A stretch of DNA of 56,322 nt from Bacteroidales bacterium. GTDB lineage: Bacteria > Bacteroidota > Bacteroidia > Bacteroidales > JAADGE01. The first letter of the stretch is position 1, and the number at the start of each line of letters is the position of its first letter. Location of the stretch: contig JAIORQ010000013.1 in NCBI GenBank assembly GCA_021108035.1, positions 1 to 56,322 on the forward strand. Direction: 5' to 3'. This document shows, in pieces, positions 35,328-43,802 of the stretch. The notes below the pieces were generated by a model. That model was not told the origin of the DNA and made no database searches. It was given only the letters and a program-made list of their open reading frames with translations. Both the position numbers and the translations under genes were made by a program.

Positions 35328-35552
35328 ATGATTATTCCTTCAAAATATGAAAATTTAAATAAAAATATTTTAGTAATTGGCTATAAGTTAACAAGATTAC
35401 TAAAAAAACAATCATATAATATTGAGAATTTATATATAAAAATAAAAAAGGAAGTTGATATAAGTTTTGATACATATTATGACACACTTACTTTTTTATG
35501 GCTGTCAGAAATAGTTGATAAAAACGAATTTCAAATATATTTGAAAAAATAA
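35328..35552 (+). CDS. ABC-3C middle component (small helical protein)
   Basis: This 74-residue protein (start MIIPSKYENLNKNILVIGYK, then LTRLLKKQSYNIENLYIKIK, and later FDTYYDTLTFLWLSEIVDKN) matches the small middle component found between effector and ATPase in ABC-3C systems, the type labelled MC6 in databases to the best of my memory. It is predicted to be all-helical and winged-helix-like, and it has no catalytic motif. Its start follows the effector stop by two bases, and its own stop overlaps the ATPase start (TAATG). Its likely job is to bridge effector and ATPase. Identity rests mostly on size and position. Confidence 0.75.
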   Translation: MIIPSKYENLNKNILVIGYKLTRLLKKQSYNIENLYIKIKKEVDISFDTYYDTLTFLWLSEIVDKNEFQIYLKK

Positions 35553-37348
35553 TGTATTTAGAAAAATTATATACAGAACCTGAAATTTTTGAGCCGGTTG
35601 AATTTCGTCCCGGAATTAATTTCATTTTCGGGAAAAAAGAAAAATCAACTCAATCCAAAAAATCATTAAACAATATTGGGAAATCTACATTTTTAGATTT
35701 GCTTGATTTTGCCTTACTTTCTGATTTCAATAAACGCAATAAACGCCTTTTTGCTGCATATAACAAAGGATATTTAAAAGAAAAAACCGTTGTTTTAGAG
35801 TTTAGAATAGAAAAAACAGAATATACTGTTAAACGTTCTTTTGATAATCCAAACAAAGATATTCTATTCTCAAAAGATAACTCAAAATTTGCTCCTTACA
35901 CTATAAAAGAGTTAAAAATAGAACTTTGCGACATTATTTTCAAAAAAGAAGATTACAAAGGGTATTATTCAAACGAATGGTTGCGAAAAATAATACCATT
36001 TTTTCTAAAAATCCATAAATATAAAAAAGCTGCATTTACAGACCCTATTCGATATATTAAAGAGTTAAACGAAACGGAATTAAATCAATATCATTTGTTT
36101 TTTATGGATATTGACAATACACTTTCATATGAAAACTATAAACATCAAAGTGCTTTAAAAAATATTGCTCCTGCAATAAAAGGGATTAAAGCGTTTTTCG
36201 AAGAAAAATACGATTTAAGTCTTTCTGAAACTCAACAAGCAACAATTACGAGTAACTTAAATAAGCTACAACGTGAATATGAAGAGTTAGACAATGCAAT
36301 AAAAAGTTTTAAACTGCAAGAAAGTTATGCGGTTGACGAGAAAAAAGCTGATGAATATACTGCAAAAATAAAACAACTTTGGTTTGAAAATTATAGTGAT
36401 AAAAAGAGAATTGAAGCCTTTGATAACAGTTTGAAATTTGATGATACAAGAATACAAACTAAAAGAATTGAGCAACTTTATAAAGAATTTAATTTACTTC
36501 TTGCCGAAAATATTAAGAAAACATTAGATGAAACTATAAAATTTAAAAAAGACCTGATTAATTCGAGAAAAAGATTTATCAGCAAAGAAATTAACGAATT
36601 AAATAAATCTATTGAAAAAAGAAATAAACGAATAAACGAACTAGAAAATAAACGAAAACAAATATTTGATTTCCTTTCAAATGAAAAAGCCATTGAAGAC
36701 TTATCAGAAGCTCATTACAGACTAACAGAAAAGAAAAACGAACTTTCAGAACTTAAAGGGAAAGTTGATATATACAGAGACCTAAAAAAAGAACAAACAG
36801 AAATTGAAGTTGAAATTAAAAAGCTGGAAGTAAAAGTTCTTGAATTTGAAACTGAAATAAGTAATTATAAATATGAGTTCTCAAAAATAATTCACGAGAC
36901 ATACAATGCAATATATCCTGAATTAGAGGATAAAACTTCAATTTTTGATATTGGTTCAACAGACAGACAATCAAAAATTGCTATTAGTTTTTTGGATAAT
37001 TCAACAATGTTCGGGAAAGGCAAAAATAATGTAAGAACATTAATTTATGATATTTCAATTTTATTCAATTCGATGCTGAAAAATCTGAATGCTCCACGAT
37101 TTTTGGTACATGACGGAGTTTTTGACGGAGTTGACAAAGCCCAATTTGTCCATCTTTATGAATATCTTGAAGAAAAATTGCATTTTTTTGAAAGAAAAGG
37201 ACAACAATTTCAATATATCTTAACATTTAATCAAGGAGGAACATTAACAGAAGAGTTTGGGAATATTGATAAAGTAACAAATGAAAAAATTGAAGATGAA
37301 GCAATTTTAATATTAACACCGTCAAAAAAACTATTAGGCGATTTTTAG
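35552..37348 (+). CDS. DUF2326-type ABC ATPase of the ABC-3C system
   Basis: The 598-residue ATPase starts MYLEKLYTEPEIFEPVEFRP and has GINFIFGKKE, with the Walker A region SLNNIGKSTFLDLLDFALLS at about 38-57. The element between strand and P-loop (KKEKSTQSKKS) is typical of DUF2326 proteins. A long charged coiled coil (about 240-440, rich in KELNKSIEKRNKRINELENK-like heptads) separates the lobes, as in SMC/RecN-like ATPases. The C-terminal lobe has a Walker B-like FLVHDGVFDGVDKAQ near 517-531 and an H-loop-like YILTFNQGG. It would sense or hold DNA and control the HNH effector. The gene ends ten bases before the convergent kinase stop, leaving almost no spare DNA at this junction. Confidence 0.85.
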   Translation: MYLEKLYTEPEIFEPVEFRPGINFIFGKKEKSTQSKKSLNNIGKSTFLDLLDFALLSDFNKRNKRLFAAYNKGYLKEKTVVLEFRIEKTEYTVKRSFDNPNKDILFSKDNSKFAPYTIKELKIELCDIIFKKEDYKGYYSNEWLRKIIPFFLKIHKYKKAAFTDPIRYIKELNETELNQYHLFFMDIDNTLSYENYKHQSALKNIAPAIKGIKAFFEEKYDLSLSETQQATITSNLNKLQREYEELDNAIKSFKLQESYAVDEKKADEYTAKIKQLWFENYSDKKRIEAFDNSLKFDDTRIQTKRIEQLYKEFNLLLAENIKKTLDETIKFKKDLINSRKRFISKEINELNKSIEKRNKRINELENKRKQIFDFLSNEKAIEDLSEAHYRLTEKKNELSELKGKVDIYRDLKKEQTEIEVEIKKLEVKVLEFETEISNYKYEFSKIIHETYNAIYPELEDKTSIFDIGSTDRQSKIAISFLDNSTMFGKGKNNVRTLIYDISILFNSMLKNLNAPRFLVHDGVFDGVDKAQFVHLYEYLEEKLHFFERKGQQFQYILTFNQGGTLTEEFGNIDKVTNEKIEDEAILILTPSKKLLGDF

Positions 37349-37358
37349 AAAAATAGAT

Positions 37359-40300
37359 TTAAACCGGAATCCTCAAAACAACCTTCGTTCCGGTCGGTTT
37401 TCCGGCTTCATCTTTCAAATCAAAAATCTCAACACCACCGGATTGTTTTGTTTCAAAATTAATTTGCTCCAAACGTTTTTGTGTAACTTCAATTCCGGAT
37501 GATTTATGTGTTTTATGAATTTTGTTTTTAGTTGCTTTTTCTCTTCCTATTCCGTTATCAATAATTTCACATGTGAGAATATTATCATCTGAACTGAAAT
37601 TAATTTTAATGAATCCTTTGTCTTTTAACGGCCTGATTCCGTGCAAAACGGCATTTTCAACAAAAGGTTGTATCAACATCGGAGGTATTTCTATTTCTTC
37701 TTTATCAATGTTTTCAGCAACTTTAATTTCAAATTCAAATTTTTGATTTAAACTTAATTTTTCCAATTCAAGATAATTCTCTAAAATGAAAATCTCATTT
37801 GATAAAGGAATATATTCTTCTCCGGAATTTTCAAGAATTAATCTCATTAAACGAGCAAATTTTGCCAAATATTTTTTTGCTTGAAATGAATCATTAACAG
37901 CAATAAAACCTTGAATTGAATTCAAAGAATTAAAGATAAAGTGAGGGTTCATTTGCAATCTTGAAGCTTTTTGCTCTAATTCAAGAATACTTTTCTCCAT
38001 TTTTAATTTTTCTTGTTCAATCCTGTTTTTCTGTTTTATCCTTTTTATTCTTAATGAAATTAAATACCAAAATATCAATAAAATCGTAAGTATTACACCA
38101 AAAATAAACCACAATTTCTGCCAAACAGGCGAAAGTATTGTGAACTTAAATTCAGCCGGTTTATTATTCCAAACACCGGATTCATTACATGAAACAACTT
38201 TAAAGATGTATTCTCCGGGAGGTAAGTTAGAATACGTAACTTCTCTTTTTGTTAATTCAGGAGACCAAGAACTTTCATAGCCTTGCAGCATTAACTTATA
38301 TCTGACGGCATTCGGATTTCTTTGATAAATCCCTGTATATTCGAACGTTAAACTGTTTTGATTATAAGGCAGTATCAGTTCATGAGGAACAGGATACCAT
38401 GCATTTATACTGTCGGCATATTCTGTATCTTGAATATCATCATAAAATAATTTGATACCTGTGATATGCGTTTTGGTTTTGGTTTCAATAAAAATATCTT
38501 CCTCTGAATTATACACTGTTGCACCGTTTACAGTCCCAAACCACAAGTTACCGTTTGAATCTTTAAAGCAAGAATTTTTATAAAGTTCCACTCCGGTAAA
38601 TCCTTCATTGTATCCGTAGTGTTTGCATTCTTTAATTTTGAAACTGTCAATAAGATTGATTTTATCCAAGCCTTTCTCACTGCCTGCCCACAGATTTCCG
38701 TCATTATCAAAGATCAGCAAATAAATATTATCGGATGTTAATCCGTCTTTTTTTGATATTTGATAAAAACGATTGCCGTCAAAAATATTAATTCCTCCGC
38801 CTGCTGTTCCGAGATACAAGTTTCCTGAATCATCTTTGATTATGGCACGAATCGTATTATTGCTTAAGCCGTCTTCAATCGAATAATTTTTTATTTTGAC
38901 ACTTTCCGAATCATTCTTATCCAAAGTTAAAACACTTAAGCCGCCGTTTTCAGTGCCTGCCCAAATATTTCCGTTTGTATCCTCAATCAAAGAATAAATC
39001 GTATTACTTTTTAAACCCTTATCTTTATTTATATTGATAATCCTTTCATCATCACCAAATAAAACACTTATTCCAAAATCAGAACTTGCAATCCACACTT
39101 TGCCTTTACTGTCAGCAATAAATCCTGTAATATTGTTACTGCATAAACCGTCATCTTTTGAGAATTGCTTAAATCCGTTTTTATTGAACCTGAATGCACC
39201 GTCATTTAGAGTTCCTATCCAAAGGGTTGAATCCGGAGTATAATACAAAGCCCTGACTTTAGAACTTGTGAAAGTCTCATTTCCTCTTAATAAGGTATAT
39301 CTCTTACCGTCAAAAGTTGTAATACCGCCTTTTGATGTTCCGAATATCATATTTCCGCCGGGTACTTGTGAAATGCAGAAAACTCTACGTCCCATATGCT
39401 CATTCTCGGTATAATGCACAAATCTTTCACTGTCGAGTATTGATACTCCTCCTCCGGATGTTCCGAACCATAAATTCTCTGAACTGTCTTTAAAAATATA
39501 CAACACTACATTACCTGCAAGTCCGTTGCTTTCATCATATACTTTGAATTTACCCTTATGATATCTTGTTATTCCTTTTGCCGTGGCAAACCATAAACTT
39601 CCGGCATGATCATTAAAAATATAATAAACAATATTATGTGAAATCCCGTCTTCTGTTTTAAAATTATAAAATTCTTTGCCGTTATATGAACAGATTCCTC
39701 CCCCTTGAGTAGCAAACCAAATTATTCCGTCATCATCTTCACAAATTGCCCGTATAATATCCGATGACAAACCTGATTCTTCAGTATAAAAAGCAATGTT
39801 ACTGTCCTTAATCTTATAGGCTCCTTTTGATGTTCCTACCCAAATATTAAAGTTCCGGTCTTCAAAAATTGAATAAATATTATTATCAAATGAACTGTTT
39901 TCACTTGAATAGTTGCTAAATTGTTTTCCGTCAAAAAAATATAAACCTCCGGTTTCGGTTCCAAACCAAAAATTACCGGAATGATCTTGAATAATTGTTT
40001 TTACAACTTTGTTTTTCGGGCCGTCAGCATCATCAATAACTTTAAATTGTATTCCGTTGTATGTACATAATCCCGCTTCGGTACCAACCCAAATGATTCC
40101 GTCTTTATCTTCGTATATCGAACGAACAAAATTATTCAACAAGCCGTCTTCTTCAGTATATGGATAAAACTCAATTCCGTCATACATCACAAGTCCGCCG
40201 CCGAGTGTCCCGAACCAAATATTACCGCGTTGATCCTCACAAACAGCATAAATCTCTGATTGAGTAAGGCCGTCTTTAACGGAAATGTTTCGGAAGTTAT

Positions 40301-40403
40301 ACTTTTGGGCAAAAGATTTATGTATGAATATGCCCGACAGGACTACACTAATTAATAAATATGCCGTAAGTTTATATATTTTCTTCAAAGTAAATTTTTC
40401 CAT
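37359..40403 (-). CDS. Propeller-type sensor histidine kinase (LytS-like)
   Basis: The 1014-residue membrane kinase starts with a signal or anchor segment (LTAYLLISVVLSGIFIHKSF). About fourteen two-component-regulator propeller repeats follow, with the pattern GLTQSEIYAVCEDQRGNIWF or similar every 40 residues, forming a periplasmic sensor. A Y_Y_Y domain comes next (LQGYESSWSPELTKREVTYS, LPPGEYIFKVVSCNESG). After one transmembrane helix (LWFIFGVILTILLIFWYLIS) the cytosolic kinase carries H821 in MNPHFIFNSLNSIQGFI. The ATP lid is VENAVLHGI and IDNGIGREKA. It lacks the AraC/receiver extension of hybrid two-component proteins, so it must signal to a separate regulator, most plausibly the LytTR protein at 33581-34327. 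Confidence 0.93.
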   Translation of the reverse strand: MEKFTLKKIYKLTAYLLISVVLSGIFIHKSFAQKYNFRNISVKDGLTQSEIYAVCEDQRGNIWFGTLGGGLVMYDGIEFYPYTEEDGLLNNFVRSIYEDKDGIIWVGTEAGLCTYNGIQFKVIDDADGPKNKVVKTIIQDHSGNFWFGTETGGLYFFDGKQFSNYSSENSSFDNNIYSIFEDRNFNIWVGTSKGAYKIKDSNIAFYTEESGLSSDIIRAICEDDDGIIWFATQGGGICSYNGKEFYNFKTEDGISHNIVYYIFNDHAGSLWFATAKGITRYHKGKFKVYDESNGLAGNVVLYIFKDSSENLWFGTSGGGVSILDSERFVHYTENEHMGRRVFCISQVPGGNMIFGTSKGGITTFDGKRYTLLRGNETFTSSKVRALYYTPDSTLWIGTLNDGAFRFNKNGFKQFSKDDGLCSNNITGFIADSKGKVWIASSDFGISVLFGDDERIININKDKGLKSNTIYSLIEDTNGNIWAGTENGGLSVLTLDKNDSESVKIKNYSIEDGLSNNTIRAIIKDDSGNLYLGTAGGGINIFDGNRFYQISKKDGLTSDNIYLLIFDNDGNLWAGSEKGLDKINLIDSFKIKECKHYGYNEGFTGVELYKNSCFKDSNGNLWFGTVNGATVYNSEEDIFIETKTKTHITGIKLFYDDIQDTEYADSINAWYPVPHELILPYNQNSLTFEYTGIYQRNPNAVRYKLMLQGYESSWSPELTKREVTYSNLPPGEYIFKVVSCNESGVWNNKPAEFKFTILSPVWQKLWFIFGVILTILLIFWYLISLRIKRIKQKNRIEQEKLKMEKSILELEQKASRLQMNPHFIFNSLNSIQGFIAVNDSFQAKKYLAKFARLMRLILENSGEEYIPLSNEIFILENYLELEKLSLNQKFEFEIKVAENIDKEEIEIPPMLIQPFVENAVLHGIRPLKDKGFIKINFSSDDNILTCEIIDNGIGREKATKNKIHKTHKSSGIEVTQKRLEQINFETKQSGGVEIFDLKDEAGKPTGTKVVLRIPV

Positions 40404-40504
40404 AAAAGTAACAAAGTTTAAAAAATCTAAACTAAATTATAAATATATAACTTTCCGGTATTATTCTGCGTTCATTTAAAAGGATAATAAAACATTTTCT
40501 AAAT

Positions 40505-41437
40505 ATGAGATATAAATATCACTTTCCGGCTACATTGTTGTTTATTATAACACTTCTTTTTATTTCATGTTTTCAAGAAGAACAGCAAACACAAAATGAT
40601 AGTTCGGGCAAAAAAACATATACTTTAGGAGATTTCAAGAAATTGAATGTTTTTCACACGCCTTTAGGAAAACCAAAGCCGGGTGATTGGCTGTACTATA
40701 AGGATGAACCGGGCCAATCATTCAAGAAATATATTAATTCCGGCCCGGTTGTCCCTACAAAAACACGTAACAAGATATATATTTTACCGATCGGCAAATT
40801 TTATGATACAGAAACATTTGTTATAAATGAAACCGCTAAATTCATGCATTTGTTCTTTAATTTGGAAGTTGTTATAAAAAATATTGTTCCGTCTTCTGTA
40901 ATTCCTGTGTCTGCACAAAGATACCACTTCGACACAAATCAATTTCATACAAAATACATTCTGAAAGAAGTTCTTTATAAAAATTTACCGTCTGATGCAG
41001 TTGTGTATATTGCCATAACATCAAATGATCTTTATCCGAAAGATGATTGGAATTTTGTATTCGGGCAAGCAAACATTAAAAAACGAGTAGGTGTTTCATC
41101 CATTTTCAGATTAAAATACGATGATCTTGACACAAGCAACTATCACCTGTTTTTAAAAAGGATTGCTGAAACCACGACACATGAAACTTGCCATATGTTT
41201 TCGATCTTACATTGTACAAATTATAAATGTATGATGAACGGCAGCATGCACTTGGAAGAAGCAGATTCAAAACCTTTATATCTTTGTCCGGAATGTTTGG
41301 CAAAACTTATTTGGTGTACGAATCAAGATGTTATTGAAAGATATGACAAATTAAAATCCTTTTTTGATAAACATAACTTTTCCGATGAAGCGGATTTCTG
41401 TGATAAATCGAAAGAATTGCTTATTAATCTCAAATAA
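40505..41437 (+). CDS. Archaemetzincin-like metalloprotease lipoprotein
   Basis: This 310-residue lipoprotein has its signal ending LLFISC (Cys22). The zinc site reads HETCHMFSILHCTNYKCMM at 226-244, followed by C261 and C264 in YLCPECLAKL. This matches the archaemetzincin arrangement HExxHxxGxxHCxxxxCxM plus CxxC, except that the usual glycine is a serine (MFSILH). The upstream part, RNKIYILPIGKFYDTETFVI and VVYIAITSNDLYP, is also like that family. Archaemetzincins are mostly archaeal or vertebrate, with scattered bacterial members, and their substrates are poorly known. A lipid-anchored extracytoplasmic form is notable. It stands alone, divergent from the sensor kinase by 101 bases. Confidence 0.85.
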   Translation: MRYKYHFPATLLFIITLLFISCFQEEQQTQNDSSGKKTYTLGDFKKLNVFHTPLGKPKPGDWLYYKDEPGQSFKKYINSGPVVPTKTRNKIYILPIGKFYDTETFVINETAKFMHLFFNLEVVIKNIVPSSVIPVSAQRYHFDTNQFHTKYILKEVLYKNLPSDAVVYIAITSNDLYPKDDWNFVFGQANIKKRVGVSSIFRLKYDDLDTSNYHLFLKRIAETTTHETCHMFSILHCTNYKCMMNGSMHLEEADSKPLYLCPECLAKLIWCTNQDVIERYDKLKSFFDKHNFSDEADFCDKSKELLINLK

Positions 41438-41481
41438 ATAAGCGTTATTAAATGATTACTTCTAATGACAAAAGTCACTCC

Positions 41482-41509
41482 TTGATCTTTTATTTAGTTT
41501 TTAAATTTG
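41482..41509 (+). promoter_or_regulatory. Bacteroidota-type promoter before the AlbA-type gene
   Basis: TTG (41482-41484), a 17-base spacer and TAAATTTG (41502-41509) match TTG-N17-23-TAnnTTTG. It lies 86 bases upstream of the ATG at 41596. Confidence 0.5.
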
Positions 41510-41595
41510 CGTAAATTTTAAATTCGTATTTCTGTAAAGAGAAAAAAGCTTACATTTACAATCAAATAAATTCAAAAATCGATCTTTATTAAATT

Positions 41596-42900
41596 ATGAA
41601 AGAAGATCAAAATACTGAATGGAAAACATCTTGGCGTGATGAATATATCAAATGGATTTGTGGTTTTGCAAATGCCCAAGGCGGAAGAATATTCATAGGA
41701 AAAGATGACACCGGTTATATTTCAGGAATTGTAAATGCAAAAAAATTATTGGAAGATATTCCTAATAAAGTAAGAGATATTTTAGGAATAATCACAGACG
41801 TAAATTTACATTCCGAAAACGGAAAAGATTTTCTTGAAATTATTGTTGATTCATATCCTTATCCTGTCAATTACAAAGGTCAGTATTATTATCGCAGCGG
41901 AAGTACAAAACAAGAATTAAAAGGAAGTGCTTTAAACCGGTTTTTGCTCAGGAAACAAGGCAAACGTTGGGACGGGGTTCCGATTCCGAATGTTAGCACA
42001 GAAGATCTTAACAATAATACTTTTGACTATTTCAGAAAAAAAGCAGCAAAAAGTAAACGAATAAACCAAGATGTTTTACATGAAAGCAAGGAAGTATTAA
42101 TTGAGAATTTAAAACTAAATGAAGATAATTATCTTAAACGTGCTGCTGTACTTTTATTTCATCCTGATCCTGAAAAATATATCACAGGCGCATATATTAA
42201 AATTGGATATTTTGAAAGTGAAGATGAACTTCTTTACCAAGATGAAATACACGGCAATTTATTTGACCAGATTGAAAAGACACTTGATTTATTACTAACA
42301 AAATATTTAAAAGCCTTTATAAGTTATGAAGGAATTACCAGAGTAGAAAAATATCTGTTCCCAAAGGCTGCAATCAGGGAAGCCTTATTAAATGCAGTTG
42401 CTCATAAAGACTATAGCGGCGGAGTGCCAATTCAAATAAGAGTTTATAATAATAAAATTATTTTTTGGAATAACGGCCAATTGCCTGATACCTGAACAGT
42501 TGAAAATTTAAAAGAAGAGCACCCTTCAATACCGTTTAATCCGGATATTGCAAATGCTTTTTTCAGAACCGGATTAATTGAAGCATGGGGAAGAGGAACC
42601 TTAAAAATTATAAACGAATGTATAAAACATAATTTAGCGGTTCCGGAGTATAAATATGAATTATCAGGTTTTACCGTTGAAATGGTTTCGGGGAAAACTT
42701 CGGGGAAAACTTCGGGGAAAACTTCGGGGAAAATCATAGAATTTATCAAAAATAATTCCAAGATAACAATACCTGAACTTGCAGAAAAACTATCCAAAAC
42801 TACTCGAGCAATTGAAATGTCAATTTTTAAATTAAAAGAAGATGGTAAATTAAAGCGAATAGGTTCGGCAAAAGGCGGACATTGGGAGGTTAATGAATAA
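41596..42900 (+). pseudogene. AlbA-domain regulator (RecG-like helicase-related) interrupted by TGA
   Basis: A single reading frame of 434 codons is broken only by TGA at 42493-42495. The N-terminal part has the AlbA_2 domain (EWKTSWRDEYIKWICGFANA, GGRIFIGKDDTGYISGI). The middle has a GHKL-like HATPase fragment (AAIREALLNAVAHKDYSGGV, IIFWNNGQLPDT). Beyond the stop the same frame continues normally with TVENLKEEHPSIPFNPDIAN, AFFRTGLIEAWGRGTLKI, a repeated SGKT linker and a winged-helix C-terminus (KITIPELAEKLSKTTRAIEM). The stop replaces the expected tryptophan (LPDTWTVENL), a one-base TGG to TGA change. Either a recent nonsense mutation or a sequencing error explains it. Family members are putative transcriptional regulators; the target is unknown. 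Confidence 0.85.
42687..42734 (+). repeat. Four tandem 12-base units encoding SGKT
   Basis: TTCGGGGAAAAC is repeated four times in a row (the last copy ends in T), encoding SGKTSGKTSGKTSGK in the linker before the winged helix of the AlbA-type gene. The identical units suggest recent slippage expansion; similar SGKT/SGKI linkers occur in other members of the family. Confidence 0.9.
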
Positions 42901-43025
42901 AAAACAAAGGTACATCTGTAAACAAAAGAAATTATATCATTTGAAAATACATATTAAAGAAATATTTAATAAAAAATAAATTAATTTTACAATTAAAATT
43001 ATTTCGGAGAAAAGAATAGAAATAA

Positions 43026-43760
43026 ATGCAAATATCAAAACAAATATCAGGGATTATATTTATAATATTTATTTTGAGTTATCCTCTTTTCGGACAAAAA
43101 GCTATTATTAATCAAAACTTTTTTGAAACATGGCATGAAGAAGTAAAGCCTTTTTCAAAAGATGAACTTTCTAAAAAATCGCAAATTGAAAAGGATATTT
43201 ATGAAATTTTCACTCTTAACTACCAACATTTTCAAATATTTTCTTTTAAAAAACAATTTGTTGTAATTCAAGACAATGTTTCATATAGAATTTTGGATAT
43301 AGACTCTCTTTCATCTGATTATTTTTTTCGTATTGGTTTAACTCACTACAAACAAGCAAGTAAGTGCCTATTAGAAGATTTTCGTCCTCAAATACAAATA
43401 ATAAATAATAAAAATGAAAAAATTAAAACTCTATATTTAACAGATAAATATCGAAAATATTTAGGAAAATATTTAGGAAAACCAATTCAGGATAATGAAA
43501 AATTAAATAAAAATTATAATTCCCGAAAAATTAAAAATATTAATAAATATATTAATGTTATGAATATTTGCTTAATGTCATCTGTAAAATTTTATCATCT
43601 TATTTCATATCCGATAATTGATGAAATAATATTCAATATAAATAAAACAAATGCATTAATTCGTTTTCATACTTGTCAAGATGATTACACTATTAAATTC
43701 ATTAAAAATAACACCAAATGGTTTGTTACTGACGATGTTTTACATTTAACAGTAGATTGA
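43026..43760 (+). CDS. Secreted protein of unknown function
   Basis: I do not recognise a family. The 244-residue product has a clear signal peptide (MQISKQISGIIFIIFILSYP, cleavage near LFGQK). The mature part is rich in lysine, asparagine and isoleucine with no cysteine motif: EVKPFSKDELSKKSQIEKDI, YFFRIGLTHYKQASKCLLED, and the C-terminal RFHTCQDDYTIKFIKNNTKW. It looks like a small globular periplasmic protein. It lies between the interrupted AlbA-type gene and mutB, on the same strand, with 42 bases before mutB. It is at the right end of the accessory DNA between mutA and mutB. Confidence 0.6.
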   Translation: MQISKQISGIIFIIFILSYPLFGQKAIINQNFFETWHEEVKPFSKDELSKKSQIEKDIYEIFTLNYQHFQIFSFKKQFVVIQDNVSYRILDIDSLSSDYFFRIGLTHYKQASKCLLEDFRPQIQIINNKNEKIKTLYLTDKYRKYLGKYLGKPIQDNEKLNKNYNSRKIKNINKYINVMNICLMSSVKFYHLISYPIIDEIIFNINKTNALIRFHTCQDDYTIKFIKNNTKWFVTDDVLHLTVD

Positions 43761-43802
43761 TTTTCTATCAGTAAAATAATTTAAAAATTAAACAGAATAA
43801 CA

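Noticed and set aside
42493-42495. TGA read as tryptophan or selenocysteine
   Set aside because: TGA ends other genes in the window (for example at 43758-43760), no SECIS-like structure was seen, and the site is tryptophan in the family; a nonsense change or base error is simpler.
42682-42900. Separate 72-residue gene starting inside the SGKT repeats
   Set aside because: It is in the same frame as, and continuous with, the interrupted AlbA-type gene, and is the winged-helix end of that protein.
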